Assembly (NCBI GenBank): GCA_900542125.1 | Contig: UQMO01000039.1 | Span: forward strand, 1-21,716 | DNA: 21,716 bases | DNA from: an uncultured Collinsella sp. | Lineage (GTDB): Bacteria > Actinomycetota > Coriobacteriia > Coriobacteriales > Coriobacteriaceae | Direction of reading: 5' to 3' | In this document: positions 14,335-20,790 of the stretch, piece by piece | Numbering within the stretch: the first letter of the stretch is position 1 | Layout of the letters: each line of letters begins with the position of its first letter | Translations under genes and position numbers: made by a program | Notes under the pieces: model-generated | The model's database searches: none | Told to the model about the DNA's origin: nothing | The model's input: only the letters and a program-made list of their open reading frames with translations

Positions 14335-15102
14335 ATGGAATTGTTTGAGCCAATTCTTCATTTCTTTGCACAACGATGGGTCCACAACATCATCTGGGCA
14401 GGTATCTTGGCCATCGGCACCGCCGTTGCCGCCAAGGTCGCGTCCAAGACCCTGCGCCACCTGCTTAACCGCGACGACAACCCACTCCCTTCATCGAGCA
14501 TTTTCATCAACATTGCGCGCGCCGTCATCTGGATGATCGGCGGCAGCTTTATCCTCGACAACTGCTTTGGCATTAACGCAAACGCCCTCGTCGCCGCTCT
14601 TGGCGTCGGCGGCATCGCCATCTCGCTCGGCTTTCAGGACACGCTCTCAAACCTTATCGGCGGCATGCAGGTAACCTTTATGGGCATCATCAAGCCCGGC
14701 GACAATATCGAGGTCGGTGGCGTATCAGGCGTGGTCCAGGACATCACCTGGCGCCACACGACCATCGAGGACGCCTGCGGGCAGACCATCATCGTCCCCA
14801 ACTCCAACATCTCCAAGAACACGCTCGTGCATTTGATGCCCTTTGGGCGCGTGGCCGTCCCCGTCGCGGTCAAAGACCCCTCAAAATGGGCGTCGCTCGA
14901 TGCACTAACAGACGAGCTCGTCAGTGCCACCAAAACGGCCGTCTCGCCCATCTCGGGTTTTGACAAGGAGCCGTATGTGCTCTTTAGCGAGATCGGCGAC
15001 TTTGGCATTAAGGGCAAGATCATCTTTATCGTCAGCGACGACAGCATCACTTTCACGGCAGCCGACGCCTGCATCCGCGCCATCGCCCCCCTCATCGCCT
15101 AA
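14335..15102 (+). CDS. MscS-family mechanosensitive ion channel
   Basis: 255 residues, ATG 14335 with AGGAGGT at 14320-14326. A small-conductance mechanosensitive channel that releases solutes on hypo-osmotic shock, in the cytoplasmic membrane. Hydrophobic helices lie at about 18-37, 58-75 and the pore helix 84-112. The pore region ALVAALGVGGIAISLGFQDT (84-103) and LSNLIGGMQVTF have the Gly/Ala packing pattern of MscS TM3. The beta domain follows (IIKPGDNIEVGGVSGVVQDI, 118-137; NSNISKNTLVH). It is short, with no N-terminal extension. Its stop codon lies inside the second GGGGACAGGC-loop hairpin, and a near-identical hairpin lies about 210 bases before its start. Confidence 0.92.
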   Translation: MELFEPILHFFAQRWVHNIIWAGILAIGTAVAAKVASKTLRHLLNRDDNPLPSSSIFINIARAVIWMIGGSFILDNCFGINANALVAALGVGGIAISLGFQDTLSNLIGGMQVTFMGIIKPGDNIEVGGVSGVVQDITWRHTTIEDACGQTIIVPNSNISKNTLVHLMPFGRVAVPVAVKDPSKWASLDALTDELVSATKTAVSPISGFDKEPYVLFSEIGDFGIKGKIIFIVSDDSITFTAADACIRAIAPLIA

Positions 15103-15140
15103 ACCACCACAAAGGGGACAGGCACCTTTGTGGTGGTTTT
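15101..15140 (+). terminator. Terminator with GGGGACAGGCACC loop, copy 2
   Basis: AAACCACCACAAAGG (15101-15115) pairs perfectly with CCTTTGTGGTGGTTT (15125-15139), followed by a T-rich tract. It is essentially identical to copy 1 at 14083-14123, including the loop, and in the same orientation, so the two copies bracket mscS as direct repeats about 1 kb apart. Confidence 0.85.
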
Positions 15141-15194
15141 CTTTCGTGGTACCATGGTTCATATAGTTGTTTAAACGACTAAGGGAGCAAAACT

Positions 15195-17111
15195 ATGGAA
15201 GAGGCCTATCGTCAAGCACGCAAGCGCGGCGAGCAGGGACGTCGACGCGCCATTAGTCAAAGCGAGCATCCGTACCTTACGGACCTCGATAGCTTGGTTG
15301 CTCAGCTCCCCTTAGGCCAGCGAGAGAATGTCGGCCTGAGAGACATTCCGCTCGAAATGGTCGTCGGTACGGTTACTAAGGGCCGTCAGTCCGCCTTTTC
15401 ATGCAACTTTATGCCCTTGCTGCCGTTTAGCACCGAGTTCGCCCGCAAGTGGTCCAACCTCTACGACATCCAGGTGACCGAGGGTTATCGCGATCCTGTC
15501 ATCGTCACCGAGTTCATGCATCGGTTCTATGTCCAGGAAGGCAACAAACGCGTCAGTGTCCTCAAATTCTTGGACGCCCCGACGGTTTCTGCCAAGATTA
15601 CCCGTCTCTACCCCGGCACATGGGATTCCGTCGAAAGCCGCCTATACGGTGAGTTCTGCGCGTTTTGGCGCGTCTGCCCCCTATACGAGATCGAGTTCTC
15701 GCGTGAGGGGAGCTATGAGACGCTCGCCAAGATGCTCGGTCAGGACCTTATCGAAAAATGGCCGCAGAAAAAGGTCGACTACCTGCGCCACACCTTCCTG
15801 CTCTTTAAGCGCGCCTACCTTCGCGCGGGCGGCGACCACCTGGACATTACGCCTGCCGACGCCATGCTCGTCTACCTCAATGTGTACAACCAGGACCGTC
15901 TGCTGGATACGCCGACGGATATCGTCGTAAACCGCCTGTGCAAGATCTGGCGCGAGCTGGTCATCGCAGGCAAAAATGACGAGGACAAGGTCGATCTTGT
16001 CGAAGCACCGAGCGTCGATGAGGAGGAGTCGCCCGCCAAGTCCACCTCCGGCGTGCTCAACTTCTTTATGGGCAAGACCGTCTATTCGGCGGCCAACCCC
16101 CTGCGCATCGCCTTTATCCATGAGTTCCCCTGTGCGACGTCGAGCTGGGACAGCCTGCACGACCAAGGGCGTCAGTATCTCGATGAGCACTTTGGCGGTA
16201 TCGTGCGCACCGAAGCGTTCGAGGACTGCCACGATCCGGACGTGTTCTACGCCGCCGTTGAAACGGCTGTCAAACATGGAGACAAGGTCATCTTCTCGAC
16301 CTCGCACCGCCTGATGGAATACACGCTCAGGGCAGCCGTTGAGTATCCCCAGGTTCGGTTCCTTAACTGTTCTATCGGCCTTCCCCACCAAAGCGTCCGT
16401 TCGTACTTTGGAAAGATGTACGAGGCCAAGTTCCTCTTGGGCGCCCTTGCCGCCAGCATGGCGGACAACCACCGCATCGGTTACCACGCGTCGGTCTTCG
16501 CCTCGGGCGCACTAAGCGAGATCAACGCCTTTGCGATTGGAGCCTCGCTACTCGACCCCCGCGCGCAAATTATCCTGACCTGGGGCGATGTGCCCGCCGG
16601 AGGCCTTGCCGAGGCCATGTGCCGAGAAGGTGTGAGCGTCATGACCGGCGCTGACATGTCAAAGTCGCTCGAAGACCCTACGGCCTACGGACTCCACCGC
16701 CTGGTCGATGGCAAGGTTTCCGGCATCGCCATGCCGGTATGGAACTGGAGCCGTTACTACGAGCTCATCGTTCGCAGCCTTCTGCACGGCACGTGGGACG
16801 AGACCAGCGATGACAACCAAGTGCGCGCCGTCAACTACTGGTACGGCATGAGCTCCGGCGTTATCGACATCCGTTACGCTCCGGGCCTACCCTACCAGAC
16901 GCGCAAACTCGTGCAGTTGCTCCGCAACGGCATTGTCGAGGGATCCATCAACCCCTTTGGCGGCGAGCTCCACAGTCAGAACGGCGTGGTACAGATCGAA
17001 GGCTTCCCTCCGCTGCCGAGCACGCAGATTGTCGAGATGAATTGGCTGGCGGATAACGTGGTAGGCACCATTCCGCAGCTCGACGATGAGCCGAAAGTCC
17101 CTGCCCTATGA
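15195..17111 (+). CDS. Cytosolic BMP-domain ligand-binding protein with ParB-like N-terminal region
   Basis: 638 residues, ATG 15195 with AGGGAG 7 bases upstream. The N-terminus is charged (MEEAYRQARKRGEQGRRR) with no signal peptide or lipobox, so the protein is cytosolic. Residues about 45-140 contain FYVQEGNKRVSVLKFLDA (111-128), which resembles the ligand/nucleotide loop of ParB/Srx-type domains. Residues about 141-290 are helical linker (FWRVCPLYEIEFSREGSYE, then an acidic DEEESPAK stretch). Residues 301-600 match the BMP (basic membrane protein/Med) periplasmic-binding fold: NPLRIAFIHEFP, the YEAKFLLGALAASMADNHRI signature and NPFGGELHSQNG near the end. Extracellular BMP proteins bind nucleosides. 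The stop overlaps the phosphoesterase start (ATGA), so the two are translationally coupled. A sensor or regulator role is inference. A possible -10 TATAGT lies at 15162-15167. Confidence 0.82.
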   Translation: MEEAYRQARKRGEQGRRRAISQSEHPYLTDLDSLVAQLPLGQRENVGLRDIPLEMVVGTVTKGRQSAFSCNFMPLLPFSTEFARKWSNLYDIQVTEGYRDPVIVTEFMHRFYVQEGNKRVSVLKFLDAPTVSAKITRLYPGTWDSVESRLYGEFCAFWRVCPLYEIEFSREGSYETLAKMLGQDLIEKWPQKKVDYLRHTFLLFKRAYLRAGGDHLDITPADAMLVYLNVYNQDRLLDTPTDIVVNRLCKIWRELVIAGKNDEDKVDLVEAPSVDEEESPAKSTSGVLNFFMGKTVYSAANPLRIAFIHEFPCATSSWDSLHDQGRQYLDEHFGGIVRTEAFEDCHDPDVFYAAVETAVKHGDKVIFSTSHRLMEYTLRAAVEYPQVRFLNCSIGLPHQSVRSYFGKMYEAKFLLGALAASMADNHRIGYHASVFASGALSEINAFAIGASLLDPRAQIILTWGDVPAGGLAEAMCREGVSVMTGADMSKSLEDPTAYGLHRLVDGKVSGIAMPVWNWSRYYELIVRSLLHGTWDETSDDNQVRAVNYWYGMSSGVIDIRYAPGLPYQTRKLVQLLRNGIVEGSINPFGGELHSQNGVVQIEGFPPLPSTQIVEMNWLADNVVGTIPQLDDEPKVPAL

Positions 17112-17818
17112 AAATCCTTGCAATAGCCGATACCGAAGAACGATGCCTTTGGGAGTGCTTTCGCAAGGAACGCTTTGAGGGAGTCGACCTGATTTTGTCC
17201 GCCGGCGATCTGGACCCGGACTATCTTGAGTTTATGGTTACGGTCATCAACAAACCGCTCATCTACGTGCGCGGCAATCACGATGACCGCTACGCACGTC
17301 ATGCACCGGGCGGATGTATCTGCGTGGAAGACAGCGTGTACACGTACCGAGGGATTCGCATTGCGGGCCTTGGCGGGTCCATGCGTTATCGCGACGGCGC
17401 CAACATGTACACCGAACGCGAGATGTCCAAGCGCATGCGTAAGCTGTCGCGTAAGGTTAGGATGGTCGGCGGGTGCGACATTCTGCTTACCCATGCACCC
17501 GCCGCCGGTATGGGTGATCTGGACGATCTGCCGCATCGAGGATTCGAATGCTTTAACACAGCACTCGAATCCTGGAATCCCGACTACATGGTGCACGGAC
17601 ATGTGCACCAAAGCTACGGTTGCGATTTTCAGCGCGAGCGTCAGCATGTGTGTGGAACAACGATCATCAACGCCTGCGGCTATATGCAGTTTGAACTCGA
17701 CGAGACGCGCTACCCCGCACGCGGCTGGCAAGCAGCCTGGCTCAACTCGCAAACCATGCGCCGCGAACTCAAGCGCCATGAGGCCATCGAGTCGTCAACC
17801 GCCAGAACACCCTGGTAA
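17108..17818 (+). CDS. Calcineurin-like metallophosphoesterase (YfcE-like)
   Basis: 236 residues. ATG 17108 overlaps the TGA of the BMP-domain gene by 4 bases. Two-metal phosphoesterase fold with motifs in order: MKILAIADTE (Asp8, and Glu10 where most relatives have His), SAGDLD (GD at 33-34), RGNHDDRY (56-59), THAP (128-131) and GHVH (164-167). The DxE variant of motif I appears, from memory, in related Firmicute/Coriobacteria proteins beginning MKILAIAD, so it is probably a family trait rather than inactivation. Likely hydrolyses a phosphodiester or phosphomonoester; substrate unknown. Coupling to a BMP-domain protein suggests a nucleotide-related role. Confidence 0.88.
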   Translation: MKILAIADTEERCLWECFRKERFEGVDLILSAGDLDPDYLEFMVTVINKPLIYVRGNHDDRYARHAPGGCICVEDSVYTYRGIRIAGLGGSMRYRDGANMYTEREMSKRMRKLSRKVRMVGGCDILLTHAPAAGMGDLDDLPHRGFECFNTALESWNPDYMVHGHVHQSYGCDFQRERQHVCGTTIINACGYMQFELDETRYPARGWQAAWLNSQTMRRELKRHEAIESSTARTPW

Positions 17819-17855
17819 CCACAACAAAGGCGCCTGTCCCCTTCGTGTTGGTTTT
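17817..17855. repeat. Inverted, diverged copy of the GGGGACAGGC-loop hairpin (copy 3)
   Basis: AACCACAACAAAGG (17817-17830) is partly complementary to CCTTCGTGTTGGTT (17840-17853), with loop CGCCTGTCC. This is the reverse complement of the GGACAGGCG-type loop in copies 1 and 2. Stem pairing has decayed while the loop is kept. It begins at the phosphoesterase stop codon. Confidence 0.7.
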
Positions 17856-17868
17856 GCCCCGAGATAGC

Positions 17869-17908
17869 AAGAAACCCGGTCCTGCACGAGGCAGAACCGG
17901 GTTTCTTT
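17869..17908. terminator. Bidirectional terminator between phosphoesterase and rplA
   Basis: AAGAAACCCGGT (17869-17880) pairs perfectly with ACCGGGTTTCTT (17896-17907). The genes on either side converge, and the stem has T-rich ends on both strands, so it can end the phosphoesterase operon and the ribosomal protein operon. Confidence 0.88.
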
Positions 17909-17943
17909 AGCAATGCTTGCTTTGCTCAGGCAGTAACTAGTAG

Positions 17944-18651
17944 TTACTCAGCCAGGAAGTCACGCTGGACAGCGGGATCGACCTTGACGCCAGGGCCCAT
18001 GGTGGAAGACACGGAGATGGACTTGACGTACTTACCCTTAGCAGAAGAGGGCTTGACGCGCAGGATCTCGGTGTACAGGGCAGCGTAGTTCTCGACGAGC
18101 TGCTGCTCAGAGAAGGACTTCTTGCCCAGGGGCACGTGACAGATACCATAACGGTCGGCGCGATACTCAACGCGGCCAGCCTTGAGCTCGGAGACCATCT
18201 TGGCGACGTCCATGGTCACGGTGCCGAGCTTGGGGTTCGGCATGAGGCCACGGGGACCAAGGATCTTACCGATGCGGCCAACCTTGGCCATCATGTTCGG
18301 CGTAGCGATAGCGGCGTCAAAGTTGATCTCGCCCTTCTGGATCTGGGCGACGAGCTCGTCGGAACCGATGATATCGGCGCCGGCAGCCTCGGCCTCGCGG
18401 GCCTTCTCGCCCTCGGCGAAGACGGCAACACGAACGGTCTTGCCGGTGCCGTGGGGCAGGGAGATGGAACCACGGATGTTCTGGTCAGCCTTACGAGTAT
18501 CGATGCCCAGACGGAAGTGGGCCTCGACGGTCTCGTCGAACTTGGCGGTGTCGAGCTCCTTGATGAGCTTGGCAGCCTGAAGGGGGGTGTAGAGCGTGGC
18601 GCGGTCGATCTTCTCGGCAGCGGCGTTATAGCTCTTACCATGCTTAGCCAT
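17944..18651 (-). CDS. rplA: 50S ribosomal protein L1
   Basis: 235 residues from ATG 18651 (MAKHGKSYNAAAEKIDR), chosen because AGGAGG is 8 bases upstream; the ATG two codons earlier (18657) is only 2 bases from it. L1 forms the mobile stalk near the E site that helps move deacylated tRNA, and usually represses its own operon by binding mRNA. Conserved L1 features: FDETVEAHFRLGIDTRKADQ, RGSISLPHGTGKTVRVAVF, and TPNMMAKVGRIGKILGPRGL followed by MPNPKLGTVT. Last gene of the nusG-rplK-rplA run. Confidence 0.97.
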   Translation of the reverse strand: MAKHGKSYNAAAEKIDRATLYTPLQAAKLIKELDTAKFDETVEAHFRLGIDTRKADQNIRGSISLPHGTGKTVRVAVFAEGEKAREAEAAGADIIGSDELVAQIQKGEINFDAAIATPNMMAKVGRIGKILGPRGLMPNPKLGTVTMDVAKMVSELKAGRVEYRADRYGICHVPLGKKSFSEQQLVENYAALYTEILRVKPSSAKGKYVKSISVSSTMGPGVKVDPAVQRDFLAE

Positions 18652-18726
18652 GTGCATTACCTCCTGTGGTTAAACGGGCGTGAGCCCTCCCACATCGTAT
18701 CGTGTGCCCTATTGCACACATTTAAC

Positions 18727-18748
18727 GGGCACCCCGGTCGGAGCACCC
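18727..18748 (-). promoter_or_regulatory. Stem-loop in the rplK-rplA intergenic leader
   Basis: On the minus strand GGGUGCUCC and GGGGUGCCC form a 9-bp stem with three G-U wobbles around a GACC loop, in the 117-base gap before rplA. It could be a processing site or an L1 autoregulation element. Known L1 targets in other bacteria lie upstream of rplK, so this is uncertain. Confidence 0.35.
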
Positions 18749-18768
18749 GTCGTTACCATAAGAAATCG

Positions 18769-19197
18769 CTACTCAGCGATGGTGACGCCCATGGAACGGG
18801 CGGTACCGGCGATGATCTTCTTGGCGGCGTCAATGTCGTTGGCATTGAGGTCCGGCATCTTAATCTCGGCGATCTTGGTGAGCTGCTCCTGGGAGAGCTG
18901 ACCAACCTTGTCGGCCTGGGGCTTAGCGGAACCAGACTTGAGGTTCAGCTCCTTCTTGATGAGGTGAGCCGCCGGCGGGGTCTTGGTGATGAAGGAGAAG
19001 GACTTATCCTCGTAGACAGAAATCTCAACGGGGATGATGTCGCCCTTCTTGTCCTGCGTCTCGGCGTTAAAGGCCTGGCAGAACTGCATGATGTTCACGC
19101 CAGCAGCGCCCAGGGCGGGGCCGACGGGAGGAGCGGGGTTAGCTGCACCAGCAGGAATCTGGAGCTTAATGACGTTGGCAACCTTCTTCTCAGCCAT
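18769..19197 (-). CDS. rplK: 50S ribosomal protein L11
   Basis: 142 residues from ATG 19197 (MAEKKVANVIK). AAAGGA is 6 bases upstream of this codon but abuts the ATG at 19203, so 19197 is preferred. L11 is part of the GTPase-associated centre with 23S rRNA helices 43/44. The N-terminal domain has the thiostrepton-loop motif PAPPVGPALGAAGVNI (21-36) and the C-terminal RNA-binding domain ends GTARSMGVTI. It lies 120 bases after nusG and 117 before rplA. Confidence 0.98.
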   Translation of the reverse strand: MAEKKVANVIKLQIPAGAANPAPPVGPALGAAGVNIMQFCQAFNAETQDKKGDIIPVEISVYEDKSFSFITKTPPAAHLIKKELNLKSGSAKPQADKVGQLSQEQLTKIAEIKMPDLNANDIDAAKKIIAGTARSMGVTIAE

Positions 19198-19317
19198 GGT
19201 CATTCCTTTCGAATCACGAGTGTGAAGTACTTGCTATATCGTAAGCACGCACGTGTTAGAAGCACTCCTGAGATGAGCAGTCACAGAAGAAGCACGCTCG
19301 CGCGAACGGACGAAAAC

Positions 19318-19854
19318 TTAAGCGATGACAGCGACCTGGTTAAAGTCGAGCTCGACCGGCGTCTCGCGGCCAAAGATCATTAGCGTGACCTTGAGCTTGC
19401 CAGCCTCGGTGTTAACCTCGGAGACCTTGCCATCAAAGTCGGTAAGCGGGCCATCGGTGACGCGGACGGACGTGCCGACCTGAATATCAACCGAGGTGCG
19501 CTTGGGCGAATCGCCCTTACCGGGACGACGAGTCATCTTATTGTACTCATCGCGGGAAAGCGGTGCGGGCTTACCGTTGCCGCCCAGGAAACCGGTGACG
19601 CCGGGCGTGTTGCGAACACACGTCCAAGCATCGTCATCCATCTCCATGCGGACCAGGACATAACCCGGGAAGATCTTGGAATCCTTGGTCTCACGCTTGC
19701 CACCCTCTTTGATCTCGGTGACGCGCTCCATAGGAATCTCGATATCAAAGATACGGTCCTGCATGCCCATGGTCTCGATACGATGCTCGAGATCGGACTT
19801 TACGCGGTTCTCGTATCCGGAGTAAGTGTGAACGACGTACCAACGCTTAGACAT
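19318..19854 (-). CDS. nusG: Transcription termination/antitermination factor NusG
   Basis: 178 residues. NusG binds the RNA polymerase clamp and couples it to Rho or the ribosome. The N-terminal NGN domain starts WYVVHTYSGYENRVK (5-19) and contains FPGYVLVRMEM (62-72) and VRNTPGVTGFLG (80-91). The C-terminal KOW domain is VRVTDGPLTDFDGKVSEVN (130-148), followed by FGRETPVELDFNQV. GAGGGG lies 8 bases before ATG 19854. It starts 3 bases after the secE stop, so the two are co-translated. Confidence 0.98.
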   Translation of the reverse strand: MSKRWYVVHTYSGYENRVKSDLEHRIETMGMQDRIFDIEIPMERVTEIKEGGKRETKDSKIFPGYVLVRMEMDDDAWTCVRNTPGVTGFLGGNGKPAPLSRDEYNKMTRRPGKGDSPKRTSVDIQVGTSVRVTDGPLTDFDGKVSEVNTEAGKLKVTLMIFGRETPVELDFNQVAVIA

Positions 19855-19857
19855 GGT

Positions 19858-20196
19858 TTAGCCCCTCAATCCAGAGAACAGAGCAAGAGCCTCGCCAAAG
19901 CCAGCATCGAGCAGAGCGATGACGACGCCGACGACGACCAGAGAAGCGCAAACGACGACCGAGTAGTTCACGAGCTCCTTCTTATCGGGCCACGTGACAC
20001 GCTTCATCTCGGACTTGACCGAAGCGAAATACTTCTTGGTGCGGGTGAAGAAACCAGGCTTCTCGTTCTTCTTGGACTTCGCAGCCTTCTCGTTCTTCTT
20101 GGCAACGGCCTTCTTGGCCTCAACCTTGGAGTTGGCGGCAGCGCTGTTGGCAGGTGCCGGCTGCTGAGCCTTCTTCTTGTTCTTCTTGTTGGCCAT
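19858..20196 (-). CDS. secE: Preprotein translocase subunit SecE
   Basis: 112 residues, ATG 20196 with GGAGG 7-8 bases upstream. SecE clamps SecY in the SecYEG channel. Residues 1-46 are a Lys/Ala-rich disordered extension, common in actinobacteria and absent in minimal SecE. The conserved amphipathic segment and hinge are FASVKSEMKRVTWPDKKEL (57-75), followed by one transmembrane helix at about 78-97 (YSVVVCASLVVVGVVIALL). It lies between tRNA-Trp and nusG. Confidence 0.96.
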   Translation of the reverse strand: MANKKNKKKAQQPAPANSAAANSKVEAKKAVAKKNEKAAKSKKNEKPGFFTRTKKYFASVKSEMKRVTWPDKKELVNYSVVVCASLVVVGVVIALLDAGFGEALALFSGLRG

Positions 20197-20237
20197 TTGG
20201 GTTACCTCCGCGCAATGCGCTTATACATGAGTAAACC

Positions 20238-20261
20238 GTAAGCCCCCAAGTGGGAGCTTAC
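20238..20261 (-). other. Hairpin between tRNA-Trp and secE
   Basis: GTAAGC (20238-20243) and GCTTAC (20256-20261) enclose CCCC/GGGA, giving a stem of about 10 bp. The minus-strand tail is weakly T-rich (GGTTTAC). It may aid 3' processing of the tRNA or partly terminate before secE. Confidence 0.5.
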
Positions 20262-20272
20262 GGAATAATGAC

Positions 20273-20348
20273 TGGCACGCCAGGAAGGACTCGAACCCTC
20301 AACACTCGGTTTTGGAGACCGATGCTCTACCAATTGAACTACTGGCGT
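20273..20348 (-). tRNA. trnW: tRNA-Trp (anticodon CCA)
   Basis: The acceptor stem ACGCCAG pairs with CTGGCGT, followed by discriminator G and an encoded CCA end (20275-20273). The anticodon loop CTCCAAA gives CCA, which reads UGG. The D-loop (TTCAATTGGTAGAGC) and the T-arm GGTTCGAGTCC are standard. 76 bases including CCA. It lies 13 bases after rpmG and 76 before secE, so it is probably cut from a common transcript. Confidence 0.97.
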
Positions 20349-20361
20349 ATGTGACTAGAGA

Positions 20362-20511
20362 CTAGCGAGTCTCTTTGTGCAGCGTGTGGTGACGGCACCA
20401 GGGGCAATACTTCTTGATCTCCATACGATCAGGCATGGTCGACTTGTTCTTGGTGGTCGTATAGTTGCGGCGCTTGCACTCAGTGCACGCAAGAGTAACT
20501 AGAGTACGCAT
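20362..20511 (-). CDS. rpmG: 50S ribosomal protein L33
   Basis: 49 residues, found by translating the minus strand from ATG 20511 (AGGA about 6 bases upstream). The sequence MRTLVTLACTECKRRNYTTK then KKYCPWCRHHTLHKETR is typical L33. It keeps both zinc-ribbon cysteine pairs (Cys9/Cys12 and Cys36/Cys39), so it is the zinc-binding C+ type rather than a zinc-free paralogue. It lies between tuf and tRNA-Trp, a common actinobacterial order. Confidence 0.96.
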   Translation of the reverse strand: MRTLVTLACTECKRRNYTTTKNKSTMPDRMEIKKYCPWCRHHTLHKETR

Positions 20512-20556
20512 GTATCCTGAACCTTTCATTTCCGCCCCGTACGGGCACGATTTGTT

Positions 20557-20586
20557 ACTTTATCAGCTCCACGTAAGTGCTGTCAA
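20557..20586 (-). promoter_or_regulatory. Predicted promoter of the rpmG – trnW – secE – nusG run
   Basis: On the minus strand a consensus TTGACA (20586-20581) and TAAAGT (20562-20557) are 18 bases apart, about 45 bases before the rpmG start. A palindrome CCCGTACGGG (20536-20545) lies near the expected transcript start. Bases 20587-20726 show nothing else. Confidence 0.6.
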
Positions 20587-20726
20587 TGAAAACCTCGAGT
20601 CAATTGGTTCTCGGTGGATCCATTCATATTTGGAACACATCAATGAAGCCATCGAGAGCTAATCGACGGTGCATCCAGGACCATTATCGATCCTCTCGAC
20701 ACCAGCAACGGCTCAATATCCATTGC

Positions 20727-20763
20727 AGAAAAGAACCCGGCACCCATATAAGTGCCGGGTTCT
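20727..20763 (-). terminator. Terminator of tuf
   Basis: A perfect 12-bp stem AGAACCCGGCAC (20732-20743) with GTGCCGGGTTCT (20752-20763), followed on the minus strand by TTTTCT. It lies 28 bases after the tuf stop. Confidence 0.92.
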
Positions 20764-20790
20764 CTAAGTCAGCTATATCAAAGAGCTAAT

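Noticed and set aside
18136..19383. 415-codon open frame on the plus strand across rplA, rplK and part of nusG
   Set aside because: Spans three well-identified minus-strand genes and their gaps; Leu/Gly/Val/Asp-rich antisense composition and no ribosome site.
20465..20789. Plus-strand open frames between rpmG and tuf
   Set aside because: They overlap rpmG, its promoter and the tuf terminator and have no coding character.
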